Position numbers and translations under genes: made by a program
Assembly: GCA_907165135.1 (NCBI GenBank)
Contig: OU015567.1
Coordinates: 10,545,001 to 10,609,000 of the forward strand
Source of the DNA: Oikopleura dioica
Lineage: Eukaryota > Chordata > Appendicularia > Copelata > Oikopleuridae
DNA: 64,000 nt
Reading direction: 5' to 3'
Notes under the pieces: model-generated
Databases searched by the model: none
Seen by the model: only the letters and a program-made list of their open reading frames with translations
Told to the model about the DNA's origin: nothing
Part shown: piece by piece, positions 47,453 through 59,470 of the stretch
Layout: every line of letters begins with the position of its first letter
Numbering within the stretch: position 1 is the first letter of the stretch

Positions 47453-47626
47453 GCTCCTGTAAATTCCACTTCCAGTTAGCTCTAGCGACTTCTTTAGCTC
47501 TTCATTCTCGCGTTTAAGAAGTTCGACATCCGCCTGAAAATTTAGATGATCTTTTTAGTACGAAAATTTTAGACTCACCCTCAATACTCTTATTTGTTCT
47601 TTTCCATTTTCCTCGATTTGCTTCAT
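47453..47626 (-). CDS. Small coiled-coil protein or 5' exons of the charged protein
   Basis: Two exons (ATG 47626; intron about 47530-47578) give about 45 residues with a heptad-like pattern (VELLKRENEELKKSLELTGS) ending at TAA 47453-47455. It may be an independent micro-protein. Alternatively it encodes the N-terminus of the 44973-47400 gene, but no phase-compatible junction to the next exon was found. Confidence 0.35.
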
Positions 47627-47979
47627 TGTTTAATCTTATTGCATGCTAGCTCTCAGTTAAATCTGTCTGCATCCCATTCAAAGTCGCCAGAAAAGCTAGA
47701 AAAAGTCAAACTGCTAATAAAATATTCAATTATACGTCCGCTCGTTTATCACTGCCCCTCTTTCTAAACTAATAAAACGCACACAACAAGCAGAAAATAA
47801 CCTTTTGCATCTTCAACTCAAGCTGATTGCGAGGCTTCACTTCACAATTCTCAGCACAATTTGCATGCCGGTGATTGAAAACAAATCGCTCTCAGCATTC
47901 AATCCAGCGGGAAAGACGTGCGCATCAATATCAATTTGCATATCAAATGGCCTTTTTTTATAAATTATAAAAATTTATT

Positions 47980-49394
47980 CTAAAGTCGCATTTTCGAAAG
48001 TATATCAATTTCAGAAATATTTTTTCGGAATCTATTGTAGCCCAAAATTTCCATATTTTCGCGGCATTCAACTTCGACTTCGCGAATTTCATCTTCTTCC
48101 AAATTTGAACGCCAAGCAAAAGCAGTTTTTCGTGAATCCCGGCTTGTATCAAATGTACCTGTTTATCATCAACAAAGGGAAAAATTACGAAAGTTATCGA
48201 CTCTAAACTAAAAATTGCTAATGATTCCTGAATTGCTCTGACCAAGCGTATTTCTATAAATCCACTTTGAAATCTTTTCCGTCTGCTCAAAACCAGCAAA
48301 CTCAAGAATTTCCCTGCTTCTGATATTCGGTTTCATCGCTAAATCTTCATATCTAACGACTAAGCTCCGGTCTTTCAGCCATTTTGAATTGTTGATTTCG
48401 CGGAGGATATTCTTTGTATGTCGGCAAACGTCGAACAAGATCCTCTTGTCTTTCTTCTTCAACTCTTCAGATTGATATGTTCGCTGGTTGTAAATATTAG
48501 ACCGACTTGCGTAAATTCCGCGGGGATCTCGGGATAGGAAAATGAGCTTTTTTAGAATCGGCACGGCAAGTGCAAGTGTGAAAATATAAAAAAGGGACGT
48601 CGTAAAAGGCAGTCTGATTTTTATAATGACAATATTGGACTCGCCAAGCTGCCTAAAGCAATTAATCTTTCGATTCTTTCCTTCAGATCCAAGTTATTTT
48701 CTTCCGCCATTAGTTTGAAGTGCTCAATCTCTGCAAATCTGATGATCTTGATCACAGGAGTCAAGTTGTTACAGATCCGGGAAGCAAGATTCAGATCCAC
48801 AAGACCACAGACGCTGTTGCATTGATCCAAATTGTTGGAAACATCTCTCACGCAAAACGGCGGCGCGCAAAATCGACGATGCTTTGGCCGAAAAATGAAG
48901 TTTCCTTGATGATCCAACTTTTGCTGCATGTCGAAATCAGCTGAATATTCTTTCCAAGGAATCGTTATGTCGTAAAGATCTTTAAATTTGCAGTTCAGAT
49001 TGTCGGTTAGGAGTTCTAATCGTTCATTCACGGAGTCTGGAGAGAAACCAGAAGTGGAAAAAGCATGAAGTGGCTCGAAAATATAAAACGCATCGTCGTG
49101 GTTGTTGAAAAGCTCTCCAAGAAAGGTTGATCCTGATCGCATAAATGTGACAATCTAAAAAGACATTTTCGCTCATTGCGGGCAATAGAAGCCTACCAAA
49201 ACAACTTTTCTCTTTTCACCACTTCTAAAATCTCTCGATATTGCTTGACGGACGGGAAGTGGTCTCTTTAAGAAAGAGCTGCAACTGTCCGTTTTCATCA
49301 CTTGATAAAGCATGAAGCAACATATCAAGCCATAAAAGAGGATCGATATTTTTTTAGAAACATAATTCTTAAACTGGACAACTTTTGCATTCAT
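47980..49394 (-). CDS. Golgi carbohydrate sulfotransferase (CHST1/3/7-like)
   Basis: Type II membrane enzyme transferring sulfate from PAPS to a glycan. The N-terminal anchor is SILFYGLICCFMLYQVM. The 5'-phosphosulfate-binding loop is FMRSGSTFLGELFNNHDDAF and the 3'-phosphate site is LIFLSRDPRGIYASR. LVVRYEDLAMKPN and WIYRNTLGQSNSG follow. The last exon has TSRDSRKTAFAWRSNL and NMEILGYNRFR, typical of GlcNAc/Gal/GalNAc 6-O-sulfotransferases, and ends at TAG 47980-47982. ATG 49394 is the first in frame. Three introns. Upstream at 49650-49460 the - strand has spliced-looking short segments starting MSEPSLPTVK that reach a stop quickly, possibly a uORF-bearing 5' UTR. Confidence 0.88.
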
Positions 49395-49816
49395 CTTCTT
49401 CTATTGTATTTAACGAATTTCAGCTCTCTATCTTCATAAGAACTCGCACAAGTCCAAAAATATTTGACTGTTAAGAAAAATGTTTAAATACTTTTTTCAT
49501 AAAAAGTAAATCAATCTGATCTTCGGGCTTACCTCAGACAGCGGCAAAATTAAGGTTCGGAATCTATCAAATTTATTACTATTTCCGCAATATAAAAGTA
49601 CCTCTTTGTGTACGACTTTAGCAATTTTTACGGTTGGCAGTGACGGTTCTGACATTTAAGATGAACATACAAATTGAACTTTCTACTCCCTGATCCTGTA
49701 TTCAGTAGAATAGTCAAGAAATTCAGAGAATTTTGAAAGAAGTTCATATTTTGTCAGGTTTTTTTTATTAATTACAGACAATTCTGTATCTTCAAATGTA
49801 CAAAAATTTCAACAAA

Positions 49817-50620
49817 GCTGCTGCTTTCGAACGCTTTTTTTGAATGGACGAAAGTTCAGTGGGCCACGTTTCTTCGGTTTCTGAACCGTTTCGGTTCCTA
49901 TTGAGTTATTTCTCGGCGTCGAGCATTCTAAGCCATTATCTACGAGAGTGAATATCGGATTTTTGTAAAAACTCACTTACGGGTATGAGCTGGAGAAGCG
50001 GTTAGGCTTTGGCACTTTCTGTACTCTAAGAACTCGATTTCCGCTCGTTGCAATAAGAAAAGCCTTTCTTCTTCTTCGCCGATTTCTATATGACACAAAA
50101 GTTACTTGAAATGACTTATTTCAAATCGCATGTTGATGAATTATCAAAGTGTTACTACTGTTCTTACCCTTTTGAGCAGTGTTAAAACGCCAGGAGTCCA
50201 CAAAATCCGACTCATCTTCTTCCTCAACTTCTCCATTTTGCCTTGACCTGGATTTATCCGCACTCCGAGTTCGTCGCACATGTTTAACTTGCGATTTCAC
50301 CGCCGATGCATCATGGACGACACCAGTTCGTCGCTGAATTATATATAACAAAAGTCGGATAACCGAAGATAATATTCTGTATAATTTGATTCTGTGGCTT
50401 TTCTCCAAAAGGAAAGATTGCTTTTTAAATGAATAATATTCTCATTTGTCAGAAGATTAAAAAATAATCACCTGGAAAGTTTGAAGCCTCGTTTTGTGCT
50501 GCTGGGAGTTGAACTCTTCGAAGGAGTATTTCGATTTCGTTGACCGAGAGTACTCGATTTGCAAGTGCCAAGGGAGAGGTGGCTGAATAAATCGAACTTG
50601 AGCAATAAACTCAATTATTT
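49817..50620 (-). CDS. Basic nuclear-type hypothetical protein
   Basis: Exons on the - strand: a Ser/Thr/Arg-rich one (about 50590-50476; GQRNRNTPSKSSTPSSTKRG), a mixed-charge one (about 50340-50170; RTRSADKSRSRQNGEVEEED, DFVDSWRFNTAQK), a helical one (about 50083-49985; EEEERLFLLQRAEIEFLEY) and a last exon with PKKRGPLNFRPFKK ending at TGA 49817-49819. Lys/Arg clusters suggest nuclear localisation. The start is not fixed. I do not recognise the family; sororin was considered and lacks its C-terminal signature. Confidence 0.45.
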
Positions 50621-51168
50621 ATTGACAACACGGCCACTGTATTTACTAACTCAGTCTTCTGTCCGAAAATATGAGCGAAAAAAAGGGAGAACTTATCAGT
50701 GAGAATCGCTAAAAACTATTTAATAAAGTCGATATTTAGTAGTCAAGTGAATATCTTACCGCTCTTAGACCAATCTTCGCATAAATTTCCGCTGGAGATA
50801 ATTCATTCATTCTCATCTGCTCAAAGTTTCATTGAACTCTTCTCAGGTCGGGAGAAAAAACTAAACATAAAGTTGGAGCAAGTCGTTATTGTTGGAGTCT
50901 AGGGTTGGGGCCAGAATCGATTGTATCCAGCGCACGCACGGGATGCTATTAATAATTCTACGTAAGAAGTGATTTGCGATTGATTTCGTCGCTACGTTTT
51001 TTTCTCCATATTTACAACTTGGAAATAAAACTTGGAGAAAGCTCAAAAAAATTCACCGTCATCAAGCAAATCACCTGGGTAGAAAATAAAGCCGTTATTT
51101 CTTTTTCATTTAAAAACTTAATTGACAAAGCTCGCATATAAGCAGGGAACAATTTCAAAAGGTCTGAA
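50621..51168. other. Divergent intergenic region
   Basis: Lies between the basic protein gene (-) and the DEG/ENaC gene (+). A - strand 61-codon frame at 50861-51046 is unsupported. No other feature seen. Confidence 0.4.
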
Positions 51169-54100
51169 ATGAGCATGAAAAAAGGCAGAAATAAGCAGCA
51201 GTGCCATGTTTTAGGTCAAAAGTCGAGAAAAAGTTTTTCTAAGTTTGCTGAGCACGTAGGTCCTCATGGTCTAACTTATGTGATTAGGTAGGAAGAACAG
51301 GCGAAACTCAGCGATTTTTTTTATTCTGAAAAATATTCTAAAGATTTATAAACCTCTAAATTAAGTAATGAAATCAATGGTTACCGACGAGCATTTTGGT
51401 CTGTGGTTTTTATTCTCGGCCTCTCATACTCATTTTACATGTGTTTCCGAAATGGGACTAGGTACTTCAAGTATCCTTCGATTATCAAGCCAGCGGAGGT
51501 ACAAAAATCATTCTTACGTGCAATAACCTAGGGTTGCTTCTGAAAAGAATAATTCAAATTCAGCCGTTTTTATAACATGCATATTACATGATATGGAATC
51601 AGTCTGGCGTCTGACTAACACGCATATTTAGCCGATCATCGCAGAATTTCCAAAGGCGAGATTGCGAAAATGCATGTATTTTTGTCTAATTGGTGCCCGA
51701 TCAAATCGGATTTATTCGCGATCTCCGATCTGGTTACCATTTGTCTTAATTCGATGCATTCGAAGCAGGCCTTGGACATGTACTACTCAGGTAATTGCAG
51801 AAATTTGGACCGTATTGGCAACATTTGCATTGCCAAACAGAAGCTCATTTGTCGTATTCTCAGACATTAAGACTTCCATAGGCAGTGCTTATTAAAAGAT
51901 TATTCCAAGAAGATCTATAATTCAAAGATAGACCTTGAAATTGCCATTATCTGTAGCCGTTAGCATAAACATTAGGAATTGAAAACCTGCTCCCTTACTA
52001 CTATGGCACGCCAGTTCCAGTAAGAACTCTAAAAATCCGTCTTGTAATAATTAACCTCGTTTCAGCCGGGAATGGAAAGCTCTTTGGAAATCATAAACTC
52101 GCTCAATCTAACGAAAGGTATCGGACTTAATCCATTCTTAATGTGTCTCGCGTCATAGAACGCGCAGCCGACGAATATTTTATATTTTTTTCAGTTATGA
52201 AGGATACAATGTCACTCTTCTGGGTGAAGGCTTGTCAATACCAAAAGAAAATCCCGGTTCCTTCAATTCGTTACTCGATAATTCAATATTCTATCAATTG
52301 ATAACGAACCTTTTTTAGCGAAAGTTTGTTTGCTAATTTGCTCTCTTTGTTACTAAAATTTTAGTTGTCAAAATAGCTGGCGGGTTGTTTTGGTAAGTGA
52401 ACTCTTTTTCCCCGATCTGCAGCTTTTGGAGCAGGCTGGCGGAGATATAGGGAGCTCATAATACAGTTAATAAACTAAATACGCGATTAAAATTATACAC
52501 TTTCGACGCGAAGCCTATTAACTTCAGACTATGTACGGCTACTGTCTGCAACTCGTTCCTGAGGAGCCAGCGCCTTCCGTGACTGTAAATAAGCACAGTA
52601 ATATTTTTCTCTCTAATTATTATCAAGACGCACGATGAAATGGATATTGAAGGTGAAGGTGGCCGGACGACATCTCTCTCGATGGTATTCACGTTCAAAG
52701 CCGGATCGAAAATCATTAATGCGTCTTATGAACAAACTAACCTCCTTACTGCAATTTGCAAAGTTAGGCTTAATTTTTCATGAATGTTTTCTGCGCATGG
52801 GAAAACTAACTGAAAGCGTATGGACCCCAGACGTTTTTGGCTAAAAGTAATTTCGATCCTCGATTCATTAAATCTGACTGGACTTCCATCGGATGGGCAT
52901 CTTACTTGGAGGGATTCACACTCTATTACAGGTACTTAAACGTGAATATTCCTCTGTATTTGGTCTCTCTGCTAAGAAAATTTTGAAATCAAGGAAGACT
53001 TACAATCATTCCACCGGGTATCTCTACTTATTTTGACACAGTCAAAAGAAGAAAAAAGAAAAGTTATATGATATTTAAACAAAGTGCAACACTCGCTGAA
53101 GATTGTCTTTATTCAGTGCTCTGGACGATCAAGCACTCGAGCCTGCGAAATCGATATTATCCCGGGCTTTATCACATATAAATTCACATGTATACACTGC
53201 TTTGCAGATAATTAAATTCAAGGGATTGGGGTGCAAATCCTGACCTAATCATTATCTTTATTTACGAGAAATTCTCAGTCTCGTCGGAGAAAATGAGCTA
53301 CCTATATATCGCTTTCCTCAATTTTAATGAGATTAAATCGTCAACAGCTTTTTTTCTTCAAATTATTGATAAAGCAAAAAACAGCTTTCTGATGTGACGC
53401 GAGGAGTCCCAATAGTCTCTCTTCGTCAGAGATACACAAAACGGCTTGGGAAAGGGATGATTCATAAGAACTGCAGATTAGGCGCCAGACGCATCTCAAG
53501 AAGTTTGCTTGTATCGAAAAACCACTCTGAATTATTTATTTAAGATTACTTAAAATCTTTTGTGATTTAGTTTGTTTCTACAGAAGATAAGCCCGGATCA
53601 TCCCATGATTAAAGATACCCATTTTCTGAGTGCAAACAATCTAATTCCTCGCTCAAAGTAAGTTCATGTCTGAAACTTTACTCAATTCATTCAGCACTAT
53701 AAAAACTACACACGTAATCAATGTCTGTTCGAATGTTTACTCGATCAGGATCCAGAGCTGAAATTAGAAAAATATGATTAGTAGTCAGCTTTCTTGACAG
53801 CTTGTCTCAAAGGTTCATTCAAAATGCAACTGCTCGGCTCCATACTTTCCCGTTAATATCAAAACTGGCAAGCTTACAAAAGTATGTCTTCTTCGAGAAA
53901 GCTTTCATTCCGATCCATTTAGCCTCTTTGCAAGTTTTCTGTGCATTCGTCTTGCGTTGCCCCGATTCTCGAGCAGTTCAAATAAGGGTCGAAAAATTGC
54001 ACTGCCAATTTATACCAATTTTTCGATCATGATTCTAGCTATGCTGGATGCAACTGCCCCCAAAATGTAAACAGGTCGAAACCCACCACGAAGCTGTTCA

Positions 54101-54700
54101 ATACGTAAGTGCTTTGAATATGAATTCTCAGTTAATTATTGATCTTCAGGGACAGTATTTCAAAGAAGAAGACTGGAGCGCCTACTCAAAGAACAATTCC
54201 ATGATCATGACTTCCATGATGTTGTATTTGAGGTAGCACTTGAACCACAAAAGTACTTTGAACATGCATCTTTCAGTCGAAGCTCTGCAGTTGATGAAGA
54301 GGTTGAAGAATATTCTCATACGCAGGTTAGAAACTTGGCAGTGACCTAAGAAACTCTTGGCATGTGTAAATGTTCAGCTGTGGTCCGATATTGGTGGTGC
54401 ATCCGGACTTATGCTTGGCATGTCGTTTGCCACATTTATCGGGATATTGGACTGGGTTTTCTCGGTTATGGTATGTCTATTTCATATTCTGAAATCATCA
54501 CTTTTAAGGCGAATATTATGTCAGCTAGAGCGCGAAAGATCAGCCGGATGACAACAAGGAGATTCACAAAACGACATAAAAGAGTTTCGCGCGCAAGAAA
54601 TGATGGAAAAATCTACCATGCCTGTACCGACACGCAAACAACTATTTCGATGACACAGAATTATCCAACAAGAAAGGACAATTTCTATGACCTGATTTGA
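51169..54700 (+). CDS. DEG/ENaC/ASIC-family sodium channel
   Basis: Many short exons spread over 3.5 kb. Exon 1 (ATG 51169) has KSFSKFAEHVGPHGLTYVI, the cytoplasmic FxxxxxxHG motif before TM1. Exon 2 gives INGYRRAFWSVVFILGLSYS (TM1) and YFKYPSIIKPAE. Extracellular fragments include DLVTICLNS, LTIIPPGISTYFDTVK, YTRNQCLFECLLDQ, KVHSKCNCSAPYFP and AGCNCPQNVNRSKP, which match the conserved Cys-rich regions. Near the end LWSDIGGASGLMLGMSFATF carries TM2 and the G-x-S selectivity motif (GMS). A last exon (from 54519) encodes a basic cytoplasmic tail ending at TGA 54698-54700. Exons between 51500 and 53600 are only partly placed. Ligand or gating cannot be told. Confidence 0.82.
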
Positions 54701-54982
54701 AAAACAAAAAAAAATGAATAAAAGCTTTTCAAGATATTGTCGATATTGTTTTCAATGATTTTTTGTTTGACTTTCCTGCCACAGGAAAATTTATTGTCAT
54801 AAAAAACTATTGAATTTATAGGAAGAAGTAAAGGAAGACAATTTGTTTTAAATCTAACTATCATTCGTAGACAATTTGGCATTTATGACCTGACACTAGA
54901 AGAGGGAAAATATATTCATTTCAATAAATTCATTTAAGAAATCAAGAAGGAAAACATTCATGACATCGAGAACAATTGTAAC

Positions 54983-55128
54983 TTATTGGCAAAAAGGAAT
55001 TGTGAGTCCAGATTCATCATTTCGAGGGTGAATTTCGATGTAAGACCGTGTCACTGATACGTCAAAGACATTGCCTCTTCTCACGAGTCGAACCGCCAAG
55101 TCCTTGCCGGCTTCTCCACCATCTATAA
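54983..55128 (-). CDS. Last exon of an uncharacterised protein
   Basis: On the - strand an AG acceptor (TTTTTATAG) is followed by about 145 nt open to a stop, encoding GGEAGKDLAVRLVRRGNVFD, then SYIEIHPRNDESGLTIPFCQ-stop (TAA 54983-54985). Composition and the clean acceptor look genic. No upstream exon could be identified in the AT-rich sequence before it, part of which is occupied by a MITE. Confidence 0.35.
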
Positions 55129-55292
55129 AAATTGATATTTCATCATCAATTATTGTTCAATAAGGATAATAATTATTACTAATAATTTATTAGTTATCCA
55201 TATTTTCTGATCACCGTTGTATTTTCAAACCTCTAATCTATTCGTATTTTATAATTGAGAAAGAATTTAGGATTGAAAATCCCGATTCTCGT

Positions 55293-55593
55293 CAGAGTTG
55301 CCAATTTGCTGAGCTGAGCTGGCTGAGTGAACTGAGCTCAGTGATTTTGGAAAATGATCTGATCTGCCCAGCTCAGACAATTTTCACTCAGCTCAGCTCA
55401 ATTATTTGAATACAATTTTGCTACCAAAAAAACATTAAAAAACAGCTCAGCTCAATCAGCTCAGCTCTAATTAGGGTCCGCTCAGCTCAGCTCCGCTCAA
55501 TGACCTCAGAAAAAGGCCAGGTCAGCTCGGAGAAACTTTTACTCAGGTCAGCTCAGCTCGGCTCGGAAAAAATAATCAAAATTTGCAACTCTG
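55293..55593. mobile_element. Short hAT-like MITE with a GAGCTCAGCT-repeat interior
   Basis: Ends CAGAGTTGCCAATTT (left) and the inverse of CAGAGTTGCAAATTT (right). Flanking 8-bp sequences ATTCTCGT (55285-55292) and ATTTTCGT (55594-55601) match at 7 of 8 positions. The interior is largely overlapping GAGCTCAGCT/AGCTGAGC units in both orientations, so the whole element can fold on itself. No coding capacity. Confidence 0.82.
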
Positions 55594-55907
55594 ATTTTCG
55601 TTCGTTATGAATACCTAATAACTTTTCGATGTAAATCAAATGTGTTTAGTGACAAATGATGATTAATATAAAGGGATGAATATCCCTTTGCAGTAATATA
55701 AATAGCCAGAAAATGCGAAATAAGTTTCATTATCCGCTCGGGCGCAAAGGTGACGAAGCGACTTTCCCTTCTTGAAGCGTTTCAGCCAATCAGCAGTCAC
55801 GTTTTTTATCTGGCAAATATTAAAAAGGGAAAAGAAACGATTTTAAAAAGAGCCGTAGCCACAATTCTTTTGGACATTTTTAAATCGTAGAGAACACTAC
55901 TAGACAA

Positions 55908-57123
55908 ATGTATCACTGCTTCAGGTAAGACACTAAATTTTCCATGGATTGTAGTCAATTCCAGACTCTGAGACTTCTCTGAGAAGAGAGGAAAAATTAA
56001 CGGAGTTTCAAGATAATTTTTAGTTGTGATGCTCGAAGAGAAACAGTTAGGGATCCATGGAACTGTCACCAATGTGGATCTGACTTCGTAGATAAAGTTG
56101 ACGAGCCGATGCCTCGAGAGCCACAGGGATCCCTTCAGAGCAGTTCATCCCCACTCGGTAAACCTGGACAACTCAGCCATCCTCAAACACAATTCAATCA
56201 ACACCACTCGAGTCAACCATCAATGAGAGCTGGTGCGCCATTAGCTCAAACTTTTCAAAGAACAGCATCGGCATTCGGACCTCCACCAAGTGCAGGGGGA
56301 ATTGGAGGAATTAGGAGAGTTGCCAGACGTAGTGGGGCCTCCACTTACATGGCAGCTGGAGCTCCGAGAAGAGGTAAGAATCTTGTATTTTTTGAATTGT
56401 CAGCTCAGAAATCATGTTTAGCTAACTCGTAAAAGTAAACTAAATGTCAGGATTTAACATCCATATGATAGACCTCGTGCTTTCCCTCCTTAGTTACGGT
56501 ATCTGCGAGACCGTATTCTTTAGAAAGGAACGCGCAGAAGGGAAAGCTTGACGAAATAATTATTAACTTTGCAAATCAATGTTCTGGAAAAATATCGAAT
56601 TTTCGAAATCTCCACGGGTTCATCGATTTTAATGTCCTGGTCGTGAAAATCGATGACTTTTGCTAACATAAAATTTGTAGGAATGCAGATGGCTCGACCA
56701 GCTATCCCGCTGGCTCCGCAACCGCAAGCGTCAAGTCCATTTGGTGTCGCAAGACCATCTAGTCAGACGCAATCACTCACAAGCTTATTCGACAACTTGC
56801 CAAGCATGCAGCAGCGTCCAACTCCGCAGCCAATGAACCGTGGCCGACCTCAAATGTTTGTGACGCCAGACGGTCGTATCGTCAACCAACCAGTCATGCC
56901 CGGCGTCGCGTCTCAAGAAGAAATCCAACGAAGAACACAGGCGCTGCAGATCAAGAAGCTGACTGCAGAACAAAAAGAAGACCCTTGCTCAATCTGTTTG
57001 GACGATCACGAGGAGGAAGCTGCTTTTCTCCCAAAATGCGGTCATTTTTTTCATCAGACCTGCATGACCAAATGGCTCGAACAAAAAAACTCCTGTCCCC
57101 TCTGTCAGGAGCCAGTAGCCTGA
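55908..57123 (+). CDS. RNF115/RNF126-like RING E3 ubiquitin ligase
   Basis: The N-terminal zinc ribbon is split by an intron (55925-56023): MYHCFS then CDARRE and WNCHQCGSDFVDKVD, giving the C-x2-C pair typical of RNF126/115. A Gln/Ser/Pro-rich middle follows. A second intron lies at about 56375-56681. Near the C-terminus the conserved helix EEIQRRTQALQIKKLT precedes the RING-H2 CSICLDDHEEEAAFLPKCGH then FFHQTCMTKWLEQKNSCPLC, ending EPVA at TGA 57121-57123. The family acts with BAG6 in cytosolic quality control and receptor trafficking. All RING ligands (C3H2C3) are present. Confidence 0.85.
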
Positions 57124-57614
57124 CCTACAGAGGGGTAGATGAAAATCAACCGGAAGAAGAAGAAGATAAAAGTAATTTTGGGTTTGTTGGGACCTCGGAG
57201 GAATCACCCAACCACGCGGATCAATTGGAGGCTGTTTTTGGTATTGAAGATTCCCCAAAAGATATACATTCATATGAAAAGAACCAGAACACTTCTTCAA
57301 AGGAATCTACTTATGAAGAAGAAAATGACGAGTCAATTTCTAAAAAATCTCTTGTCCCTTTCCAATTTCGCTCATTTGTTCATTTGAAACAAGTGCTTGA
57401 ATTTAATATCCTTTCTCTAAAAATTTTGTTTATAGTATTATACAAAAAACTTTTATCTTCTTGCTTCTTTTTCGCTTTTACAACTTACTTAATTGACAAT
57501 TTATTGTTCATTTCTTGTGATAACATCAATCAAATAAATTCAAAAATGATAAAAAAAGACAGGAAAAGTCAAAAAAATACACAAAGTTTACATTTGTGTA
57601 TTGAACTGTTTTGA
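57124..57614 (+). other. Long open frame continuing past the RING gene stop in another phase
   Basis: A frame open from 56985 runs through the RING exon in an alternative phase and on for about 165 codons beyond the RING stop, to 57614. The first part is acidic and Ser-rich (DENQPEEEEDKSNFGFVGTS, YEEENDESISKKS); the later part is hydrophobic and AT-rich. It could be an alternative last exon of the RING gene or a small downstream gene. No start or splice site is proven. Confidence 0.35.
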
Positions 57615-58331
57615 TATCCAAGTGTCTTTTGGTATTCGAAACAATGTCAAAATTTTACGTTACGAAATTCCCCACATAATCTGCTTCAGTTGGCTAATTA
57701 CTGCAGCAAAGTGGCGTTGGCCGCAAGTTATGTGCGTTATCCACGAGCTCACGTTCAAATTTCGCTCTTGTGGTTGGCATTTGAAGACCATGGCTTTTAA
57801 AAATACCTAAACTTCCCTGAATTCACATATTTTGGTTTCATTGAAAATTCTATTCGATAGTGCTCTTGTCAAAGAATTTAAATCGGAAGTAAAACGAAGA
57901 AGACACTCTCAACATAGGGCATGATCGACATTCTTCTTACGTTCATAGTTACAATGGCACCCATTTGTGGTGATTCTTGAGAGTTTAGAAAGATTTAGAG
58001 GGTATAATTTAAATTCAAGCATTTTCAAAGGTTCGAAAAGTGAACTTTTCTGAAGGGAAAAGGGAAAGACACTAAATTTTTCCCCGTAATAAAAATACCG
58101 ACGTTCTGATTCCCAGGAAATCGAATAAGCTTTCCCTTCAACTCATTACCTCTCTAGGAGAATACATATATCTCCTGTCATGAGCAGACGAGCTCTACAA
58201 AAGACAAAACAAAACGATCATGCGAAGGTCATCATCTGCGATTGACAGAATATCCGTGTGAACTGAGCAGCTGTATTTCATCATATACTCGTCACTCCAT
58301 GTTCTCAAGATCACAAGTCTTAAAACTAAAA
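57615..58331. other. Intergenic region, no gene seen
   Basis: AT-rich, with polypyrimidine stretches. It probably contains the promoter of the six-cysteine protein gene, though a clear TATA box was not found. Confidence 0.4.
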
Positions 58332-59470
58332 ATGAAGTTGTCTTTTGCTCTCCTTGCCTTGGTTTCCGCCGGTCCCCACATCCGAGGAACTGATTGCGAG
58401 AACAAGTGCTACACCTACTCCCAGGAATCCTTCAAGAAGTGCGTCAATGAAGGCGGCTCTGAGGAGAAATGCAAGTATCTTATGAAGGAGCAATACAACT
58501 CGGAAAGGCTTTGACTAAGACTTTTTGTACAAGGGTTAAAATATGTTTGAGTCCTTGAAAGTGCGTCGAAAAAAGCTGCAAAGATTCTCCCAAGGCTGTT
58601 CGAATGGCTGAGAAGATGGCCAAGAAATTCGCTCGAGGACTTGCTCGAGGTACTGCTTGCGAGAACAAGTGCTACAGCTACTCCCAGGAATCCTACAAGA
58701 AGTGCATCAATGACGGCGGTTCTGAGGATAAATGTGGTTATTACATGAAAGAGCAGTACAACTCGGGATGGCTTTGAAATTTTTCTAGCTCAAGCTCATT
58801 TGAAAAGACAATTAATAGTGCTTGAGAAGGGAAAATCAAACGAGCTAATATTTACGAGCTGAGTCGGCATTTTCCATGACAAAGCGCGCTTATAAATAAT
58901 CATTATCATCATAAAAAGGGAAAATCATGAGGGAAAATTTCGAATCCTAGTTAGTGTGTGCAAAAGGAATGCTCAGACGCTCCAAAGGCTGTCGTTTTCG
59001 AATCCAAGAACGATCGATGTGACGCTTACTGCACCGATTACGCTCAGCAGGCGATGCGACGATGCATGGCCGTGGAAGGTGCAACTGAGGAACGATGCGC
59101 TAACTACGCACGAGGCGAGTACGCCAGCTGCTCCGAGCGATGCAATGCCCAGGTTTCCGTTTTCGGCCCCTGCGAGGATCGATGCGATGCTGCCAAGGAT
59201 GACCATCTCAAGCGATGCGAAACTCTCGAAACCGAAGAGGAGCAGGAGCGATGTCGACGACACGCTGGCCAGAACCACCGAGAATGCTTGAGCAACTGCA
59301 GCGGAGGTGGACCCGAGCCCGACTGCAAAACCCGATGCGAGCAGCGTCACCACGAGGAGATGCGAAAGTGCCAGACCCTCGAAGATGCTCAAGAACAAGA
59401 ACGATGCGCTCACCAAGCCCAGCAGAACTTCCACAAGTGCATGGAGGAAAACTGCCAACGACCCGAGTAA
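58332..59470 (+). CDS. Secreted protein of five six-cysteine repeats, with non-canonical introns
   Basis: Three exons, 58332-58502, 58562-58765 and 58955-59470, all joined in phase 0, give 296 residues. A signal peptide (MKLSFALLALVSAG) is followed by five modules with the spacing C-x3-C-x10-C-x9-11-C-x10-C-x3-4-C, for example CENKCYTYSQESFKKC and CEDRCDAAKDDHLKRC. Modules 1 and 2 are near copies; modules 3-5 are more diverged and rich in Glu, Gln, Arg and His. The intron starts after AACTCG are GAAAGG and GGATGG, so the splice sites are GA-AG and GG-AG. The unspliced first exon would stop after six more bases. The paired cysteines around likely helices suggest disulfide-linked helical hairpins. 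Function unknown. The stop is TAA 59468-59470. Confidence 0.75.
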
